Shown piece after piece: positions 63,182 through 64,000 of a stretch of 64,000 bases of DNA (its first letter is position 1; each line of letters starts with the position of its first letter). Made by a program: the position numbers and the translations under genes. The notes under the pieces are model-generated. The model was not told the origin of the DNA. It saw nothing but the letters and a program-made list of their open reading frames with translations, and did no database searches. Source of the DNA: an uncultured Blastocatellia bacterium (GTDB lineage Bacteria; Acidobacteriota; Blastocatellia; Chloracidobacteriales; Chloracidobacteriaceae); assembly GCA_937934745.1 (NCBI GenBank), contig CALGZC010000004.1, forward strand, positions 104,015-168,014. The letters run 5' to 3'.

Positions 63182-63703
63182 TTACGACGTTGTGCCTTCC
63201 GCTGCTTCCCGCACGGCGCGTTTTGCTTCTGCCACCCGGAACAAGTCTTCAACACTGACTTCAAGTTGCGCCTGCTCGATGGTGGACAGTGGGAAGTGCA
63301 TTTCCAGGCCAGTATCGGTGACCAGCACAACTGCCGGCGCAGCATCTGTGTGAACGGACTGCAACCGTCCACGCCACACACGCTTGCCGTCGACAGCCGT
63401 CGTGGTGCGCAGTCGGACGCGCCGGCCTGTAAACCGTTGATAGTCCGCCAGCCGGTAGAGACCACGTTCAACGCCGGGCGAAGAAACTTCCAGCGTGTAG
63501 GCCGTCGGCAGGGGATCAATCGCGTCAAGATGCTCGCCAATGCGCCGACTCAAAGCCGCACATTGTTCAAGGGTCACGCCGTTGGGGTGATCCACCACGA
63601 CGCGCAGCAACCGCCGTCGTCCGGCTCCCTTGAGTTCACAAACAATAAACTCGAAACCGCTCTGGAGAACCAGGCGTTCGATGGCGGCGGCGATGTCCAA
63701 CAC
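63182..63703 (-). CDS. rimP: Ribosome maturation factor RimP
   Basis: 173-aa 30S assembly factor. N-terminal domain: ERLVLQSGFEFIVCELKGAGRRRLLRVVVDHPNGVTLEQCAALSRRIGEHLDAID (in blocks), then the central signature YTLEVSSPGVERGLYRLADYQRFTG; C-terminal SH3-like domain with FPLSTIEQAQLEV. The start is GTG 63703, with GAGGG about 7 bases upstream; no nearby ATG is in frame. It is the first gene of the minus-strand translation/transcription run, 27 bases before nusA. Confidence 0.95.
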   Translation of the reverse strand: MLDIAAAIERLVLQSGFEFIVCELKGAGRRRLLRVVVDHPNGVTLEQCAALSRRIGEHLDAIDPLPTAYTLEVSSPGVERGLYRLADYQRFTGRRVRLRTTTAVDGKRVWRGRLQSVHTDAAPAVVLVTDTGLEMHFPLSTIEQAQLEVSVEDLFRVAEAKRAVREAAEGTTS

Positions 63704-63821
63704 TTCATCCCTCGATGCTGAAATGGCGGCCTCCTTCGGTTACAAGGCGCGGGCTACCCGGTGTGGCAACCACGTGTGACCACGGTGGGATGCCTTGGTA
63801 TGCGCCCAAGATAAGTCGTTC

Positions 63822-63849
63822 AGTATAAACAAGTGTGACAAAAGGGCAA
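63822..63849 (-). promoter_or_regulatory. Candidate promoter of the rimP-nusA-infB run
   Basis: On the minus strand TTGCCC (63849-63844) and TATACT (63827-63822) are separated by 16 bases, the same layout (TTGCC, 16 bases, TATA-T) as the promoter at 41409. Transcription would start near 63815, leaving a leader of about 110 bases to the GTG of rimP. Confidence 0.45.
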
Positions 63850-63852
63850 GCG

Positions 63853-64000
63853 TCAGCAACTGAAGTTCAGACATGAGTTGGGACAGGGCAACGCGCGATA
63901 GCCAGGCAGGATGCTCACGCGGTGTTGCAGATCGCTTGCCAATCCCGCAATGACACCGACCACTTCCGCTTGAGTAAGACGAACCGGCCCGAGTAACACT
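63853..64000 (-). CDS. Possible C-terminus of a gene entering from the right edge
   Basis: The minus strand is open from the window edge to a TGA at 63855-63853 (48 codons). It reads GPVRLTQAEVVGVIAGLASD and then HRVSILPGYRALPCP, which looks protein-like but matches no family I recognise. A short fortuitous frame cannot be excluded. If real, its stop lies four bases upstream of the candidate rimP -35 box. Confidence 0.25.
   Translation of the reverse strand, partial: VLLGPVRLTQAEVVGVIAGLASDLQHRVSILPGYRALPCPNSCLNFSC

Noticed and set aside
1..64000. CRISPR arrays, insertion sequences, prophage or integrase genes
   Set aside because: None was seen; the tandem repeats present have two or three short copies without spacers, and no transposase or integrase motif occurs.

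Overview
The window is a GC-rich bacterial chromosome segment, almost entirely coding. No rRNA, canonical tRNA, CRISPR array, transposase or phage gene was seen. Gene content points to the Acidobacteriota, most likely a phototroph close to Chloracidobacterium. The clues are Oar-type TonB-dependent receptors with a carboxypeptidase-regulatory N-terminus, a plant/cyanobacterial-type phytoene desaturase, a geranylgeranyl reductase, a menaquinone methyltransferase, FHA/Ser-Thr-kinase/PP2C signalling proteins, and acidobacterial families such as DUF6677 and DUF4129. The organism assignment is inference.

Layout. 1-2.4 kb (+): the translation block thrS (5' cut by the window edge), infC, rpmI, rplT; infC appears to start at AUC. 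2.5-7.2 kb: a DUF1844 protein and a redoxin lipoprotein (-), a YihY membrane protein and aroC (+), accA (-). 7.4-11.0 kb (+): a LysW-like zinc ribbon with a poly-Asp tail, 3-hydroxyacyl-CoA dehydrogenase, and DUF4129 and DUF4350 membrane proteins. 11.1-16.5 kb: an amino-acid permease (-), a frameshifted DJ-1/PfpI gene (+), menG/ubiE (-), a solitary ubiquitin-E2-like protein with an apparent catalytic cysteine (+), and a geranylgeranyl reductase (+). 16.6-23.6 kb: two divergent, related Oar-type receptors, one decayed by stops and frameshifts and one intact.

24-27.4 kb: a double zinc-ribbon protein (-) and a radical SAM protein resembling the tetraether/membrane-spanning lipid synthase family (+). 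27.7-38.1 kb (+): a partial complex I operon nuoC-D-H-J-K-L-M-N, without A, B, E, F, G and I here. 38.2-41.2 kb: nhaA, a LipB-NUDIX fusion, and a secreted thioredoxin-fold protein. 41.4-45.6 kb (+): a signalling cassette of a zinc ribbon-FHA protein, a kinase-zinc ribbon-FHA protein and an FHA-GAF-PP2C phosphatase, preceded by a good sigma70-type promoter. 45.7-52.1 kb: a CrtP-type desaturase and an NtrC-type regulator (-), a DUF2934 protein and a membrane PP2C phosphatase (+).

52.0-63.7 kb is a long minus-strand run. In transcription order it is rimP, nusA, infB, rbfA, nrnA, a DUF6677 protein, a small membrane protein, purF, an M28 peptidase and an SDR epimerase. A 73-nt cloverleaf-forming element lies between the last two.

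The observations most worth following are the solitary E2-like protein, the AUC start of infC, the cloverleaf element, the candidate membrane-spanning lipid synthase, the LipB-NUDIX fusion, the poly-Asp LysW-like protein, the decayed receptor, and the recurrent 12-15 bp tandem duplications in spacers.
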